64,000 nt of DNA from Nansenia antarctica (GCA_963989245.1 OZ022347.1:3844448-3908447), one strand, 5' to 3'. Shown: positions 8,811-19,868, numbered from the stretch's first letter. The notes: generated by a model not told the origin, from the letters alone. Program-made: numbers and translations.

Positions 8811-11004
8811 CAAGATGGCGTCGCGCTCAGACGCGAGGCTCGGAGTGGCTTCAACGCTGGTGTTTTTAAGTACATTTGTATGTAAATTGTTATTTTAGTA
8901 CTTATAGGGAACAGTTGTGTAAATAGTACCTACAGCAGGCTCGACTTATTAGAAGTTGGCACGCAAAACGAGAAGACAGTTACAGCGGAGTTCCTGAAGC
9001 AAAACAGGATATATCACGAGATCGCCCGTGTACCGGGAGAACCTTGGTACTCAGTCCCTTCCCTGAGGCGCAAACGCCGGCGTAAGGACCGTAAGCAACG
9101 ACGGGGCTGCCGGGGAGGCCTGTTAGCTAGGCTAAGACGGAGCCCTGACAAACCTGCTTTGCCGAGTATTTTCCTTTCCAACGTCAGGTCCCTGACGAAC
9201 AAGATGGATGAACTGAGACTACAAGTGGCCAAAAATAACATCGTGGGAGATAGCTGTGTGATTATTCTTACCGAAACCTGGCTAAATGACACTATCGTGG
9301 ACTCAGCTATTAGCTTGGAGGGACGGACATTACACCGGGCGGACCGCACGCAGCTCAGCGGCAAGTCAAGAGGGGGTGGGATCATAATATCGACGAAGGA
9401 TAGCTGGTGCATAAACACGAAAACTGTAAGTAGCCACTGCTCCCCAGACCTGGAATACTTGACTGTTAAATGCCGACCCACATACCTCCCGAGGGAGTTT
9501 AACACGGTGTTCATTACATGTGTGTACATAGCGCCTAGCGCGGACGGTAGCCTAGCATTGGCGCGGCTATATGACGTCATCAGTGGTCAACAAAGCACTG
9601 ATCCACAGGCTATTCACATCATAGCAGGAGATTTCAATCATGTCGACCTGAAGGCCGTACTACCCAAGTTCTATCAGCACGTGAAATGTGCAACAAGAGG
9701 AGAAAAAACACTGGACAAGGTATACACCAACATCAAACGTGCTTACAAGGCTAGTCCGCTAGCTCATCTAGGCATGTCTGACCATGTGTCAATCCTCCTG
9801 ATCCCTGCATACACTACCATGGGGAAAAGTGCTCCCATCACCACTAAGACTGTCAGAACCTGGCCAGAAGGGTCCGCTCCACTGCAGATCTGCCTAAATG
9901 ACACCCTATGGCAGGAATATGAGCATGAGGACCTGGAACAGTACACGTCGTCGGTTCTGAACCACATAGTGAACTGCACCAACTCAGTCACCGTGGACAA
10001 ACGGGTCCGGGTCTACCCCAACACGAAGCCATGGATGACTGGGAAGGTCCAAAAACTGATCAACGAGAGGGACAACGCCTTCTTCGCAGGGAAGAGCACA
10101 CCGCTGTACAGCTCCACCAGGGCCAACCTAAAGCGCGGAATCAAAGCGGTCAAGGCAGACCACAGAGAGAAGATTGAGGAATGCCTCCTGAGCAACGACT
10201 CCAGGCGGATGTGGCAGGGGGTTCAGCAGATGACAAACTTCAGAGCCAACAGGCTCACAGCCGCAGAGGACGACCCCCTGCTGGCGGGAAAGCTGAACAC
10301 CTTCTACGCCCGGTTCGACGAGGGGCGAACGGAGGTAACCGCAACACAAACACCACTCTCTCCAGCTCTCAGCAGCCTCACCCTCACAGAGCATGAAGTG
10401 AGACGCGTACTGAAGGCGGTGGACCCCAGGAAAGCCTCGGGGCCGGATGGCGTCCTGGGACGGGTGCTGAGAGACTGCGCCGACCAGCTGGCCGGGGTTT
10501 TCACCAACATCTTTAACCAGTCCCTGTCCCAGGCCACTATCCCACCCTGCCTGAAAACCTCAACTATCATCCCAGTCCCGAAGAAAAGCACGGTGAGCTG
10601 CCTAAACGACTACCGCCCGGTGGCACTCACACCAATCATCATGAAGTGCTTCGAGAAACTAGTCCGGGCCCACATACTCACACGCCTCCCGCCCAACCTG
10701 GATCCATACCAGTTCGCCTACAGAGCCCACAGGTCCACAGAGGACGCCATTGCGACGACTCTCCACGCCACTCTATCATACCTGGAGAGGGGAAACAGCT
10801 ACGCGAGACTGCTCTTCGTGGACTTCAGCTCCGCCTTCAACACCATCCTTCCAGACAGGCTAGTGACCAAACTACTAGACCTGGGTCTATCACACTCTAT
10901 ATGTGCGTGGATCAAGGACTTCCTGACCGACCGCCCCCAGAGGGTGCGGGTGGGCCCCCACACCTCCACAGCCCTCAGACTCAGCACTGGGTCCCCCCAG
11001 GGGT
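8811..11004 (+). mobile_element. Rex1-like LINE copy A, 3' truncated
   Basis: Begins CAAGATGGCGTCGCGCTC, exactly as the second copy at 40944. The ATG frame from 8815 is broken early by a 10-bp deletion relative to the other copy. From about 9162 an open frame covers the apurinic-type endonuclease (SNVRSLTNKMDEL, TETWLND, GDFNHVDLKA, SDHVSILL) and the RT up to LFVDFSSAFNTI and GSPQG near 11000. There it stops and unrelated sequence follows, so the FADD box, thumb and 3' UTR are missing. Retaining the 5' end while losing the 3' end is the reverse of normal LINE truncation and implies a later deletion. Confidence 0.88.
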
Positions 11005-11323
11005 CAGCTTCCTGGGAATGGGAGGGGCTTGAAAACATAATGGTCACATGACCACAAATGTGTCCCATTGCCTAGATACAGGGGGTGTCTCACAATACCC
11101 GATGTCCCACATTACCCCGCTCTCCCCTATAGCGGTTTCTTTTTCTATTCTACTATTCTATTCTACTTCTGCTGTCTGCGTCTCCCTGGGTATTCCTAGA
11201 CCAGATGGCAAACAGTAAAGAAATGCCACAATATACCAGGACTTAAGAAACGAGATGCCCAACAAAGGATTTGACAAACCCTGGCCTATTTTGCGCAACA
11301 AGTAGACTCTGATGCAGCGGAGA
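11005..11323. other. Unassigned sequence
   Basis: Follows the truncated LINE copy A. I see no convincing ORF, RNA gene or repeat match elsewhere in the window. Short TTCTATTC runs occur near 11145-11165. Confidence 0.5.
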
Positions 11324-11414
11324 CAGGGTTGCCAGATGGGCTGGTTTTTGGTGGATTTAGCAGTTTTTAGACTGTGGTTAGGTTGGAAATTCTCAATCCC
11401 ATCTGGCAACCCTG
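11324..11414. mobile_element. 91-bp hAT-type MITE
   Basis: Terminal inverted repeats CAGGGTTGCCAGATGGG and its complement bound a 91-bp element. A perfect 8-bp target duplication AGCGGAGA flanks it (11316-11323 and 11415-11422). A relative of 104 bp lies at 49198-49301. Confidence 0.9.
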
Positions 11415-11422
11415 AGCGGAGA

Positions 11423-11864
11423 GTCTACACATGGTATGATTACAGATATCACACTGCAGGAGATGCACACCACGCTTTGTTAAAATAAATAAAGATGTAT
11501 TGTACTTTTCTACTGATAATACATTCTACTGATGTGGTCTACCATTTGGTTTTAGTTATATTGCTCTCAGTTGTTTGTACCTTTTGCTAAATGAAGCATT
11601 TAGAATGTAATATTGCGAAAGTTCGCAACGTAAAAAAACGCAACGGACTCCGCAACGGACCGGTGTGCAAGGTCTCTGTGCGTAACGTTTTTTTCGGATG
11701 ACGGATTTAAAAATATGCATGCGAAAACGCACGCATTGGTGTGCAAAGACCTTTACTCGTGAGGGCGTTTGCTCTCCCGTTGGGAAACCCTTTCCTGTTC
11801 TCCCTGTCGGTACCGCAGGCTCCAAACTTCATCTTAGCCAAGTCAAGGAACAGTGTGGGGCTGG
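11423..11864. other. Unassigned sequence
   Basis: No recognised gene. A short stretch at 11625-11740 has several GCGAAAACGCAACG-like motifs in both orientations, perhaps the decayed end of a DNA transposon. Nothing can be named. Confidence 0.4.
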
Positions 11865-11874
11865 TGTAATAATA

Positions 11875-11922
<48 letters not shown>
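11865..11922. repeat. (TAA)n microsatellite
   Basis: About 18 TAA/TAG-type triplets, directly attached to the dispersed repeat that follows, as is typical of a SINE or LINE tail. Confidence 0.95.
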
Positions 11923-12148
11923 TAGACTTACATAGCGCTTTTCTAGACACTCAAAGACGCTTTACAAACTGAAAAGATCCGAGTAGTAAAATAAAAAGAA
12001 ACCAAAAAAAGAAAAGAAAGTATAGGGGTCTAATTCATGTTTAGATTACTAAATCTAAATCTAAGTGTCTTTGTAGGACAATCTACTCTGTGTACTGCAA
12101 GTATATCTAGGTTTCGGACGGAGAAGCGGCGAACAAGTAACGCCAGTG
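11923..12148 (+). repeat. Dispersed SINE/MITE-like repeat, copy 1
   Basis: A ~225-bp sequence starting ATTAGACTTACATAGCGCTT recurs inverted at 51410-51640, also next to an AT-rich triplet tract. A short piece of its end sits at 47301-47357. The AGCGCTTTTCTAGACACTCAA end is the most conserved part. No tRNA-like head is seen. Confidence 0.8.
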
Positions 12149-12354
12149 TTTTTGAAAAGTGAAAAGTCTTACGAGTATGATCAATGTAATGTTAGCTAGC
12201 TACCTCTAAACATGGATTTGGCTGGGCATAAATTAATTAATTTGAGGTGGTAAACACAGTCTGGCTATCTTATCTGTCTGGTTAACTTATCTGTGTAGTT
12301 CTGAGTTCTGTAGTTCTGACTCTACATAAATATGGTATCCAGTCTCGAGATATT

Positions 12355-12503
12355 ATGGCCGAATGAGGGCCATGATATTATCATACGACAGTCCATGCAC
12401 ACTGGGTCTGTGAGGTTTGCCAGTGTGGACGTTGAAGATGATGGTGTAGCCGTTGCTTGACTCAGCCAACACGAAACGCTTGATCCCTGATCTCGTTGAA
12501 CAT
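12355..12503 (-). pseudogene. PiggyBac-like transposase fragment
   Basis: Minus-strand translation reads RFVLAESSNGYTIIFNVHTG followed by GLSYDNIMALI. This resembles the central region of piggyBac-derived PGBD4-type transposases. It is about 45 residues long with no flanking catalytic motifs. It directly abuts a zinc-finger leader sequence (12504-12640) just after that leader's ATGTCTGA, in a different reading frame. Confidence 0.5.
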
Positions 12504-12640
12504 GAGATCAGACATGGCAGCTGGGCTGTGAGGTGGATCTGTGTAGTGTAAACAAAGGTAGAGGCACATACAGTAAATCGAGATTACCAACACAGATAGG
12601 ATATGTTACTCTGAATTGTTACACTATGAATAATTGGGAC
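12504..12640 (-). pseudogene. Zinc-finger leader exon remnant, copy 0
   Basis: Homologous to the start of the leader exon and upstream intron at 17190-17330. It has the same acceptor context, the same 5' UTR CAGCCCAGCTGCC and the ATG. After ATGTCTGA the sequence diverges into the piggyBac-like fragment. No acidic leader or fingers follow. Confidence 0.75.
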
Positions 12641-13535
12641 AATAACATACAACAATTATAATCTAATAACAAGCTGTCAGCACACTTCACTTGAATGTCA
12701 TACTGCAACATTTCATAGATACATGTGGTGTAGATTCAAAACCATGACATACTCTATGAGATGTCAACAATTTTCTAAGCAAATCACTTTTTAAACTGCA
12801 AACAGTCTCGACAACACAACATTTAAAGGCAATTAGAATAAGGCTAAAATAAAACCAACTGGTGCTGATGCTACTTTGCTATCAACCTATAGGTGTAAAT
12901 TGGCTAATAATATCAGTGTTGAAGCCTCGGGTTACGATAACAAATATAGCCGCAAGCGACAATTAAGGAAGCAAAGGTTTTATTAACCACAAATTTGCCT
13001 GAAACATCTCTGTTATGGAACTGTCTCAAAGCACACAAACTCTGAGATTAATTAGACTAACAATGACTGACAGAGGCCTATTTGAATATGGAATCATTAT
13101 GGTACATATTAATTTCCATTTAGCAAAAAGCACATAAGTTACTGTCCATACACTGTGCATACTGTAAGTATTAGTATCTAATAGGGTTGTCTTGTCCTCT
13201 ATGTTTTTTTCTTCAGGGTTCCCACACCTTCTGAAACATCAAATTCAAGCACCTTTCAAGGACTTTCAAGACTCAATTCCCTCAAATTCAAGGACCCAAC
13301 ACGGCATAGTTTGAGACAAGATGTAGATGAGAATTGATATAATAGGAACTATGCGCTCACAGACAACAATTAAAAGGAGAGGCTTTTGAATGTAGAGGCT
13401 TGAACACTAGATAGTCTCTTGCCTTCTCTACCACAGCAGAGCAAACAATATATTGTGAAATATGTGTAAAGTTAAGCAATACAGAGACTTATCTACTATA
13501 ATTACGTAAAAATATATTTTAAAATATATATTATT

Positions 13536-13582
<47 letters not shown>

Positions 13583-13744
13583 AGGGGGAATTCAAGCACT
13601 TCAATGACCCATGTGTATTTTCAAAAACTTTTAAGGCCTTGATTTCTTTTTTCAAATTCACAAACTTTCAAGGATTTCATAGGCATACAAGTGCACATAC
13701 ATTTCAATCAAAGTATACTATATATATATTCTGCCAATACTGAC
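12641..13744. other. Unassigned sequence with an (AG)n tract
   Basis: No gene recognised. An AG dinucleotide run lies at about 13536-13577. Either side of it are degenerate TTCAAGCACTTTCAAGG motifs in direct orientation (13240-13300 and 13590-13680), so this may be the body of a decayed DNA transposon interrupted by the microsatellite. Confidence 0.5.
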
Positions 13745-15260
13745 CTTAATTACGCTGCAATGTGGTTTTCTCCTGTGGCGTTCTCCTGACAGCATCGCCA
13801 TTTGTGTTTTCAGCATTCTGGACTTGAGCATCTTCCAGATCCCCCTCCTCAACTGGGTCCTCATCCTCCTCTGGTAACTCGTCTCCTACTCTCCTCCTCC
13901 TCCTCTCGCTGGATAACACAGCTATTGCTACAATGATGGTCAGGGTCATGTCCAATTTGGTGTGGAGTCCCAACAGTATGGAAATCTCTGCTTCCACACC
14001 CCAAAAACTCTCTCTATTACGCCTCTAGTTTTAATGTGAGCGTCGTTGTAGTCTCTGCCTGATGGGTCTGAGGGTTCAAAAGAGGAGTCATCAGGTATGG
14101 GCGACATGCGTAGCCACTGTCATCCACTAGGTATCCACTGATCTCCCCTCCACGTCTTCTGTCAGTGAACAAAGTTGACTGTTGTCAAAGATTCGACTGT
14201 CGCGTGTGGATCCTGGCCAACTTGCAACAATGTGTGTCATCACAAGAGCCTGGTCATCACACACAGCTTGGACATTAACACCAGAACAGCCATGGTTGGG
14301 GTCATTTGACCATGTGAGTATGAAGAAATATATATCTTTGCACTCGATCACATTTCAGGAACCTCCTTTCATGACTTTTCTTAGATATGTGCGTTCTACC
14401 ACCCAGTATCCCTACATTTTCAAAATCACATCAGGATAAGCTAGTATAAAGCTATTTTGCTGTTTTTCTGTGTAGGAGGCAGGCTAATTTACAAGACGCG
14501 CCAACTAGTGGTCTTTGTGTAAGTAGCAGCTTCCAATTCTAAACTTACTTTACTTACGCCTATCGCTCCTTTTGGAGGAGCATAGGCCGTCGACAACAGT
14601 TCGCCAGGGTCCTCTGTCCTGTGCTTTGCTTTCCAGCTGTTTCCATGTTAGTCCACTCTGTGTGATGTCTGTCTCCAAGTCCCTGCGCCAGGTGTTCTTG
14701 GGCCGGCCTCTCTTCCTTTTGCCTTGGGGGTTCCATCTAAGGGCCTGTCTGGTGGTGCTGGTGTTTGGTTTGCGTAGTGTGTGGCCGATCCATCCCCACC
14801 TTCTTCTCTTGATTTGTTCTTCCACTGGTTGTTCGCCCGTTCTCTGCCAGAGATCGTTGTTCCAATTCTAAAGACTATGGTTATTTGACCCCCGAGGGGG
14901 CTCTAATAGTGGGTAAAATAGGCACGGCTAGTTCTAGTGTTAATTGAGCAGTAGCCCTTTCGATTATGAAAAAGTTCCCCATTCTCACCTCCTGGGTTAG
15001 TAATGGTAATGTGAGTGTAGTCAATAACTCCAATTACTCCAGGAAAACCTGCTAAAATCCAGCCTCCTTGATTCAAGATGAATATACTGACCCTTTAAAC
15101 ATGCAATTGCTTTTGACACTGCTGATAATTCTGCAGATGTGTGAACTCCAAAAAGATCCCTGTCGTCACACTGAAAACACCCTGTAGCAAAAACATGCAG
15201 TGCTACTCGGAGCTGGAGAACTGAGCTGCTGTCTTGGCCAGGCTTCCCTTGAAAAATAAG
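13745..15260 (-). pseudogene. HARBI1-like (PIF/Harbinger) transposase pseudogene
   Basis: Read on the minus strand from 15260 down, pieces appear in the right order for a HARBI1 transposase. They are VALHVFATGCFQ..., a catalytic-Asp region GVIGVIDYTHITI with NRKGYCSIN, then VNVQAVCDDQ with WPGSTRDSRIFDNSQL. After these come SGYACRPYLMTPLLNP and the C-terminal LHTKLDMTLTIIVAIAVL with an acidic tail to 13746. The pieces are in several frames with stops. An RTE LINE interrupts the gene at 14544-14859. It belongs to a different subfamily from the transposase at 33032-40391. Confidence 0.8.
14544..14859 (-). mobile_element. RTE/Rex3-like LINE 3' end
   Basis: A 316-bp insertion flanked by a 13-bp target duplication TTCCAATTCTAAA (14531-14543 and 14860-14872). 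The minus strand encodes the last ~90 residues of an RTE-type ORF2: RRRWGWIGHTLRKP, GKRKRGRPKNTWRRDLE, then a terminal Arg/Lys-rich tail. 5' truncation with intact TSD is typical LINE insertion. It split a HARBI1 pseudogene. Confidence 0.9.
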
Positions 15261-15857
15261 TGGTGGCAGGGCACTGTTCCTCTCTCTTCCATACTTGATA
15301 GCTGGTCCAACCTTCCCATTGAGGTATATGACTCTTTTTGTAAATCTATACCGCCGGGAAAACTAACATATTGTTATAAAATTCAATTGGGTTTAACCAG
15401 TCTCAAATTATCCTGTGAGAAACTCTTTCCTCTATTCCCATCCAGTGAAGATATGCAGCCATGTTGTCATTAAAACTGAAATAAGACCCAACATAAACCT
15501 CCTCCAGGGGTGGTTTAAATATAACTGCCAATCCAGCTTTAAACCAGGTTTAAAATTACTGGTGCAACAGACTTGAATTTAATCTAGGTTTAAATGGAAA
15601 TTAAACTGAGATTACCAAAGGTTTAGATTTATCCAGGACTGACTGGCGAACTACTTTTACGATAGCTTTAAAGTTTGGGATTAGTACATACACCTTGATT
15701 TAAAAGTTAAACCATCTTGGTGCAACCCAGCCTAAATCCTAATGTCTGTTACCACCAAACAGTCTGACACTCCGCCCCTATTTCCTGTCAGGTGACTCCT
15801 GTGTGTATGGTTAATACAATGCTCTTAATGAAACACACAAGCCATTGTATTACAAGT
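15261..15857. other. Unassigned sequence
   Basis: No gene recognised. Between about 15500 and 15740, TTTAAA-rich near-repeats and a TGGTGCAAC motif at both ends hint at a decayed MITE, but no clean terminal repeats or TSD are visible. Confidence 0.4.
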
Positions 15858-16010
15858 CAAGAGTCAAGTCAAGAGTCACTTTATTGTCCCATCACTGGGA
15901 AATTTGTATTGGGCTTACACCCCACAGCAGCCAACAAAGAGCAACAGACAATACAGGATATTAGCACACAAACAGAAGGCGGACCTGATTAAAACAAGAG
16001 TGGGAATAAA
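15858..16010 (-). repeat. LINE 3' end fragment
   Basis: GAGTCACTTTATTGTCCC followed by AATTTGTATTGGGCTTACAC reads, on the minus strand, as a LINE 3' UTR ending in a GACAATAAAGTGA-type tail. CAAGTCAAGAGT direct repeats at its edge may be the tail or a TSD. No coding sequence remains. Confidence 0.55.
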
Positions 16011-16147
16011 ATGATAAGCAAGATAAGTTACATTCATTACGCAACTCTCTCCTGTTCTGTGACCATAAATGGCTTTGCTGATGATAGATATGCTACAAGA
16101 CACAAATCATTACAAATAAACTGGTATATCTGCCCCTATGTCGTCTT

Positions 16148-17198
16148 TCAAGGGGCAATGGAACTGTCAATGTCTAGGCCATGATACTTTCTCTTGTGTT
16201 TCAACAGGTTGGAGGACTGACTGAAACTCTTCCGACATTGGGAGCAGTGGTATGGCCTCTCTCCTGTGTGCATTCGTATATGAATCTTTAGGGAGCCAGA
16301 GGTACTGAAACGCTTCCCACACTGGGAGCAGGGGTAAGGCTTCTCTCCTGTGTGTATTCTCTGATGTTCATTTAGGCTTCGTAGTCGACTGAAACTCTTC
16401 CCACATGGGGAGCAGTGGTATGGCCTCTCTCCTGTGTGTATTCTCTGATGTGTCTTTAGTGCTCCTGTTTGACCGAAACTCTTCCCACATTGGGAGCAGT
16501 GGTACGGCCTTTCTCCTGTGTGAATTCTCTGATGTGACTTTAGGGAGCTAGAGCGACTGTAACTCTTCCCACACTGAGGGCAAGGGTAAGCATGTTCTCC
16601 TTTGTGAGCCTGTAGTTGTTTATGGTTTCCTGATGTGGTGGAGCTGGGCTCGCTGTCTGAGCCTGGGTTGAAGCTCTCTCCTGTAAGAATAGTAATAGGA
16701 GAAACTGTAATCCATGCTTCAGAACTGTGTATATAACCACTACTAACATCAGCTAACTTTAACCAGGCTAACAAAAAAACAATTAGACTGATGGGGGCAG
16801 AAGAGACGAAGTACAATGTTTGTGGCCAAATCCCCTTTAGTTTTTGTGTTGCCGTGGTGATATAAACAACACTAAGGCATGGGTTACAGTTTTTTCCTGG
16901 TATGGAACCATCTGACTATACGGTGTAAGAAAATCAACTTTCCCTTTAACACCATTGACAAGGAGTTGTACAATAAATATAGTTTTAACATCAATCAAAT
17001 TCATGACATGAACTTACCATTCAACTCACTATCATTCTCCTCTACGTACACTCCTGTTTCCTCTTTTTTCTCCTCCACTTCATCTCCTCCTTCCTCCTCC
17101 AACTTCACTGCCACCGTCTCTGGACCCTCCTGTGTGCTTGTCTGGGCTGGAGAACCACAGCCAGAACCCAGGGACTCTGTGGACTTGTGTTCAGACAT
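16148..17198 (-). CDS. C2H2 zinc-finger protein, two coding exons, 237 aa
   Basis: This is the one host-type gene that looks intact. Exon 1 (17018-17198) starts at ATG 17198 and encodes an acidic leader beginning MSEHKSTESLGSGCGSP, rich in Glu. It ends at donor GTAAGT (17012-17017). Exon 2 (16148-16680) follows the acceptor TTCTTACAG. The intron is phase 1, and the joined length is 714 nt, a multiple of three. Exon 2 encodes a Ser-rich linker and five C2H2 fingers, with HTGERPY/HTGEKPY linkers between the last four. The protein is probably a nuclear DNA-binding regulator. No KRAB or SCAN box is seen. A 5' UTR acceptor precedes the ATG near 17222, so at least one noncoding exon lies upstream. 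Small finger number could mean a young or eroding family member. Confidence 0.85.
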
Positions 17199-17616
17199 GG
17201 TAGCTGGGCTGTGAGGTGGATCTGTGCAGTGTAAACAATAGAAGAGGCACAAACAGTGGAGGGTAAATTGAGATTACCAAAACCTCACAGATAGGATATG
17301 CGTTACTCTGAATTGCCACACAGGTGACGGTCTCCTGAAATACCTACTGTAACCAGCTACGCCATAGAAAAGAAGAAATTACACCTCGGCACAGATGAAG
17401 AACAGGTTGTCAGCACTTCAGTAACCTCGTATACAGGATATTGTGTACAGTTCAGGAATAACAACGACTCAAACCTGGGAGTAAAGTATTTGTTATTATT
17501 TGATTTCAGAAACTCACACAGGCATGAGGTGTAGCTCTGAATCAGAAACGTGTGATGTGCAAGAACTGGGGGGGAGTGCTGTGGGAGATGATTGATGTGA
17601 GGTAACGCCAATGGTT
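17199..17616 (-). other. Upstream intron/5' UTR block of the zinc-finger gene
   Basis: Noncoding block, nearly identical to 50713-51115, including CACCTCGGCACAGATGAAG and AACAACGACTCAAACCTGGG. It carries the 5' UTR acceptor (CACTGCACAG) just before the coding exon. The duplication shows the two zinc-finger loci arose by segmental duplication. Confidence 0.75.
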
Positions 17617-17617
17617 A

Positions 17618-19047
17618 CAGTGGGGTGCAAAAATGCTCCAAAGTTAAACATGACACCTTTCTGCAAATTTTAAAGCAAGGTTTCTTTTTATTTTAAAGTT
17701 AATTAGTTAATCTATTTTTAAATGATAAAAAAGTTTGTTTGGGAACCCTTTTGGATTATTCTTTGTTACCTTTTGAGAAGATGATTACTAAGGCCGAGAC
17801 CAAGGTGATTTACTCGTTAGGGCTTCAATGAGTCAGGTGAATATAATTATATATTCTGAAGTAACTCCATGCCTTCTAAAGTATCCAACTGCGGTGGCTG
17901 TTGTGTCTGGTGTTAAAAACCATGGGTTCCTCTAAACAGTTGTCGAAGGATGTCAGAATCAAGATAGTTCACTTCCACTATCAAGGAGAAGCTACAAAAA
18001 ACTTGTTTCAAACTTCCCATTTCCACTGTCAGAAGCATCATCAGAAAATGGAAAATAAATGGAACAATTGAAGTCAAGGCAAGATCTGGAAGACCAAGAA
18101 AATGTTCAGATAGAATTGCCCAAGATCTGATGAAATGCTCAGAAGAACCCACACATCACTGCAAAAGAGCTGCAAAAAAGAGTAGCAGACACCGGTCTAG
18201 TTGTTCACAGGATAACAATACAGCGTACCTTAAACAACAAAGACCTACATGGCAGAGTTGCCAGAAAGAAGTCTTTCCTATGTCTGAAGTATGCAAAAGA
18301 AAACCTTGAGAAACCGCCTATTGGAACAATGTGTTTGGGGAAAAAAGGGTGAAGCATTTGTAGAGCAGAACACCTTGCCAACTGTTAAGCATGATGAATG
18401 AAGTTATGAAGTTATGATTTGGGGTTATGTAGCTGGGGGCACAGGAAATATTGTGCAGGTGGAAGGAAGAATGGATTCCACCAAATATCAAGACATTCTA
18501 GAGGCTAATGTTCGAAGGTCAGTCCAGAAATTGAAGTTGAAGAGAGGTTGGGTATTCCAGCAAGACAATGACCCGAAGCATACCTCAAAATCAACCATGA
18601 AATACCTCCAGGAAAGACGGATGAAGGTTTTGGAAGGGCCATCACAGTCCCTAGATTGAATATTATTGAAAATCTGTGGAGAGATCTCAAACATGCTGTA
18701 CATGCAAGAAGGCCGAAGAATATTTCTGAGCTAGAGGTGTTCTGCCAGGAAGAATGGGAAAACATTCCCAAAACAAGAATTGAAAGACTCTTAGCTGGCT
18801 ACAGGAAGCGGTTGCAAGCTGTTATAGTTGCCCGAGGAGGAGTTACAAGGTTCCCAAACTTTTGCACAAGGCCTTTTCCTTGTTTGATTATTTTGAAACT
18901 GTAAAAAGTTAAAAATGTTAATTAAAATGTGATGAAATGTGTCACGGTTAACTCTGTATCATTTAGGTTTGGTTTGCTTCTTTTCACTTAGATATTAATT
19001 GTAAAAGGCATTTTGACTAGGGGTGCCCACATTTTTGCACCCCACTG
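17618..19047 (+). mobile_element. Tc1-like transposon, decayed
   Basis: Bounded by inverted repeats CAGTGGGGTGCAAAAATG and CATTTTTGCACCCCACTG, next to TA on the left. The plus strand has Tc1 transposase pieces in several frames. An N-terminal helix-turn-helix region follows 17920. The DDE-domain part is at 18414-18904, with GWVFQQDNDPKHTSKSTMKY and, after a frameshift at 18655, IIENLWRDLKHAV. Stops and frameshifts are numerous, so it is dead. A second, more broken copy is split at 21312-21385 and 23388-23480. Confidence 0.92.
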
Positions 19048-19378
19048 TTAGGGCTTTCATACAGCCAAGGAACCGTTCCGGTTCGCGTTCGCGAACCAAG
19101 TCTGGAACCGGCCGGCCAAATAAATTGGTTCGGAGCCTGAAAAGTTGGTTCGCAGCGGGAACCATAAAATAGTGGTTCTCAAGCGGGAACCAAAACGTAA
19201 AACAGTCACGTCGTCAGTGGGTGTGTCATATTCGAGGCTGCAAAGACCAGCAAGAGGGAAGGAGACAAAATGTAATCTAATCTAAATCTAATCATTAGTG
19301 ATCAAAAAAATATGAAAATATTGGACAGATACCGATGCCGTAGATCGGATCGGGACATCCCTAACTGTCAGACTAAGC
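19048..19378. other. DNA-transposon end fragments
   Basis: 19060-19190 is rich in GGAACCGTTCCGGTTCGC-like palindromic motifs of a hAT-type MITE. 19295-19365 ends in GATCGGGACATCCCTA, the right end of another such element. The same end plus flank (CTGTCAGACTAA) recurs at 23540-23594, marking the duplicated site into which the Harbinger element inserted. Confidence 0.6.
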
Positions 19379-19446
19379 AAGAATTGACCAGGAGTTGTAC
19401 AATAAATACCATTTTGAAATGAGCCATATTCATAACATTAACTTAC

Positions 19447-19682
19447 CATCCAACTTGCTATCATTCTCCTCTACTTCCTCTCCTCCTTCCTCCTCTTTCA
19501 CCGTGACTTCTTCCACCTCTTCTTTCACCATCACTTCTTCTTCTTCCTCCTCCTCTTTCACTATCACATTGAGTTCCAGTGTTTGACTGCAGTCCTCCAG
19601 CTTCACTGCCACCATCTCTGGACCCCGCTGTGTGCTTGTCTGGGCTGGAGAACCACAGCCAGAACCCAGGGACTCTGTGGAC
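19447..19682 (-). pseudogene. Zinc-finger acidic leader exon, copy 2, 5' truncated
   Basis: Encodes STESLGSGCGSPAQTSTQRG and then a long Glu-rich, Val-containing run, ending at donor GTAAGT (19441-19446). The first residues and the ATG are missing: the homology stops at 19682, where an AT-rich minisatellite begins. No finger exon follows on the minus side before the Tc1 element, so this copy is not functional as it stands. Confidence 0.8.
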
Positions 19683-19734
19683 GTATCATTATTAGTATTG
19701 TTATTAATAAGATTATGTATTAGCATTATGAATA

Positions 19735-19868
19735 TGACTGTTGTATTACCATTATGAAGATGTTATATTCACATTATGAAGATGTTGTATTAGCATTATG
19801 AAGATGTTGTATTAGCATTATGAAGATGTTGTATTAGCACTATGAAGATGTTGTATTAGCATTATGAC
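19735..19868. repeat. 22-bp minisatellite
   Basis: About six copies of TGTTGTATTAGCATTATGAA-type units, directly at the broken edge of the leader exon copy 2. Confidence 0.9.

Noticed and set aside
9014..9580. 188-codon ORF on the minus strand over LINE copy A
   Set aside because: A shadow of the plus-strand endonuclease frame. The same shadow appears over copy B at 41157-41657.
13428..13661. Leu/Ser-rich minus-strand ORF
   Set aside because: It is produced by the (AG)n microsatellite.
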